Part shown: positions 13,286 to 13,864 of the stretch, piece by piece
Layout: every line of letters starts with the position of its first letter
Numbering within the stretch: position 1 is the stretch's first letter
From: Desulfurococcales archaeon
Lineage (GTDB): Archaea; Thermoproteota; Thermoprotei_A; Sulfolobales; Desulfurococcaceae
Assembly: GCA_026985375.1 (NCBI GenBank)
Contig: JALSQP010000058.1
Location: forward strand, 1-13,864
Reading direction: 5' to 3'
Length of the DNA: 13,864 nt
Program-made: the position numbers and the translations under genes
Notes under the pieces: generated by a model
Database searches by the model: none
What the model was told of the DNA's origin: nothing
Seen by the model: the letters and a program-made list of their open reading frames with translations, nothing else

Positions 13286-13864
13286 ATGAGCCCTAGCCAT
13301 AGAAGAATGATAGTCCTGATGGTTGTTGTAGCCCTAGTGGTTGCGGCTGTATTGGCCGGGCTTGAGCTTCGAGGTAGTGGCGGAGCAGGGCTCACGTTTA
13401 GGGTCATGGATTCACGGGAGGTGGTCTCTTTCTTAGAGAGTATAAGCATTAATAGGTCGTTGTCATGGATGCTGGATGAGCTGGTACACCCGAAAGGCTA
13501 TATCAGGATCCTCGATTCTCCGCCCTACACGATGGTTTCTCCTAACCCGAAGCCTTTGACGGAGGGCATGTACGATGTTGAGCCCTACAACCTGACATTT
13601 TATCTCGAGGAGGTGGCAGGGGAGAAGCATGAGACATTGTATAGTGGGGTCTACAAGACAAGCTACGGTGCAGCAATCTACATAGAAATACTGGTTCGTA
13701 GGGGGGGATCAAGCGAGAGAGCACTTGCCATCATATACGCAGGAATAAACGACACGGCTGCATGGGATAAGCTGGTCGCCAGATACGTTGTTCTGTCTGG
13801 CCTGGGATATAAGACTGTGAGAGATGCGTTACTCCAAATATATAGTACATATAAGTACGGGGGC
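13286..13864 (+). CDS. N-terminally membrane-anchored or secreted protein, 5' part, cut by window edge
   Basis: The plus strand is open for 193 codons from the ATG at 13286 to the window's last base. The N-terminus is a textbook signal/anchor: MSPSHRRM with positive charges, then a hydrophobic run IVLMVVVALVVAAVLAG (9-25), then a Ser/Gly-rich turn. The rest (about 35-193) appears extracytoplasmic, mixed alpha/beta, with three Asn-X-Ser/Thr sequons (Asn56, Asn102, Asn155) that archaea could glycosylate. The part YSGVYKTSYGAAIYIEILVRRGG followed by RALAIIYAGINDTAAWDKLVARYVVLSG (about 119-171) looks like a compact beta/alpha domain. I do not recognise the family. A lipoprotein cysteine is absent, so the hydrophobic segment either stays as an anchor or is cleaved by signal peptidase. 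The ATG fits the promoter; only a weak ribosome site precedes it. Confidence 0.75.
   Translation, partial: MSPSHRRMIVLMVVVALVVAAVLAGLELRGSGGAGLTFRVMDSREVVSFLESISINRSLSWMLDELVHPKGYIRILDSPPYTMVSPNPKPLTEGMYDVEPYNLTFYLEEVAGEKHETLYSGVYKTSYGAAIYIEILVRRGGSSERALAIIYAGINDTAAWDKLVARYVVLSGLGYKTVRDALLQIYSTYKYGG

Noticed and set aside
1..13864. CRISPR arrays, insertion sequences, integrase sites or defence genes
   Set aside because: I saw no regularly spaced direct repeats, transposase or integrase motifs, or nuclease modules anywhere in the window.

Overview
The window looks like chromosomal DNA from a hyperthermophilic archaeon, most likely a member of the Thermoproteota (Desulfurococcales-like). The reasons are: arginine is coded mainly by AGG/AGA and isoleucine often by ATA; genes are compact, with TATA-like boxes about 25-30 nt upstream of leaderless or short-leader starts; GTG and TTG starts are common; Shine-Dalgarno cores are of the GGTG/GAGGT type; and several protein families are typically archaeal (split LplA/LplB, archaeal-type Elp3, archaeal ABC-2 permease). 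There are no rRNA, tRNA, CRISPR or insertion-sequence signatures. The assignment comes from sequence style and family resemblance, not from a database search.

Layout from left to right. Bases 1-1324 (minus strand) hold the N-terminal part of a C69/secernin-type dipeptidase, cut by the window edge, downstream of a MocA/MobA-like nucleotidyltransferase. Bases 1420-2502 (minus) encode an unrecognised two-part protein with a charged linker. Bases 2655-5619 form the clearest functional unit, a lipoate island. A split lipoate/octanoate-protein ligase (lplA-lplB, minus) is divergently transcribed from two radical SAM genes (plus) that match the archaeal two-protein lipoyl synthase LipS1/LipS2. One AT-rich box in the 67-bp gap can serve both directions. 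Bases 5705-6673 encode an ornithine cyclodeaminase/mu-crystallin family NAD(P)-dependent enzyme. Bases 6795-7763 encode an HprK-like P-loop protein of unknown role.

Bases 7765-10069 (minus) encode a two-gene ABC-2 type transporter, convergent with the HprK-like gene with one base between their stop codons. A 386-base non-coding gap with several palindromes follows. Bases 10456-11904 (minus) encode Elp3, the radical SAM/acetyltransferase tRNA wobble-uridine modification enzyme, in a form with a short N-terminus. After another gap of 317 bases come an unrecognised 302-residue protein (12222-13130, minus) and, divergent from it, the start of a membrane-anchored or secreted protein that runs off the right edge (13286-13864).

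How the genes work together: LplA/LplB would attach octanoate or lipoate to a carrier such as the glycine-cleavage H protein or a 2-oxoacid dehydrogenase E2, and LipS1/LipS2 would insert the two sulfur atoms. No carrier protein is encoded in the window. The other genes are mostly ordinary single-gene or two-gene units with no clear link to each other. The strongest second-look items are the complete lipoate island with its compact divergent promoter, the orphan HprK-like protein, the N-terminally short Elp3, and the palindrome-rich non-coding gaps on either side of elp3.
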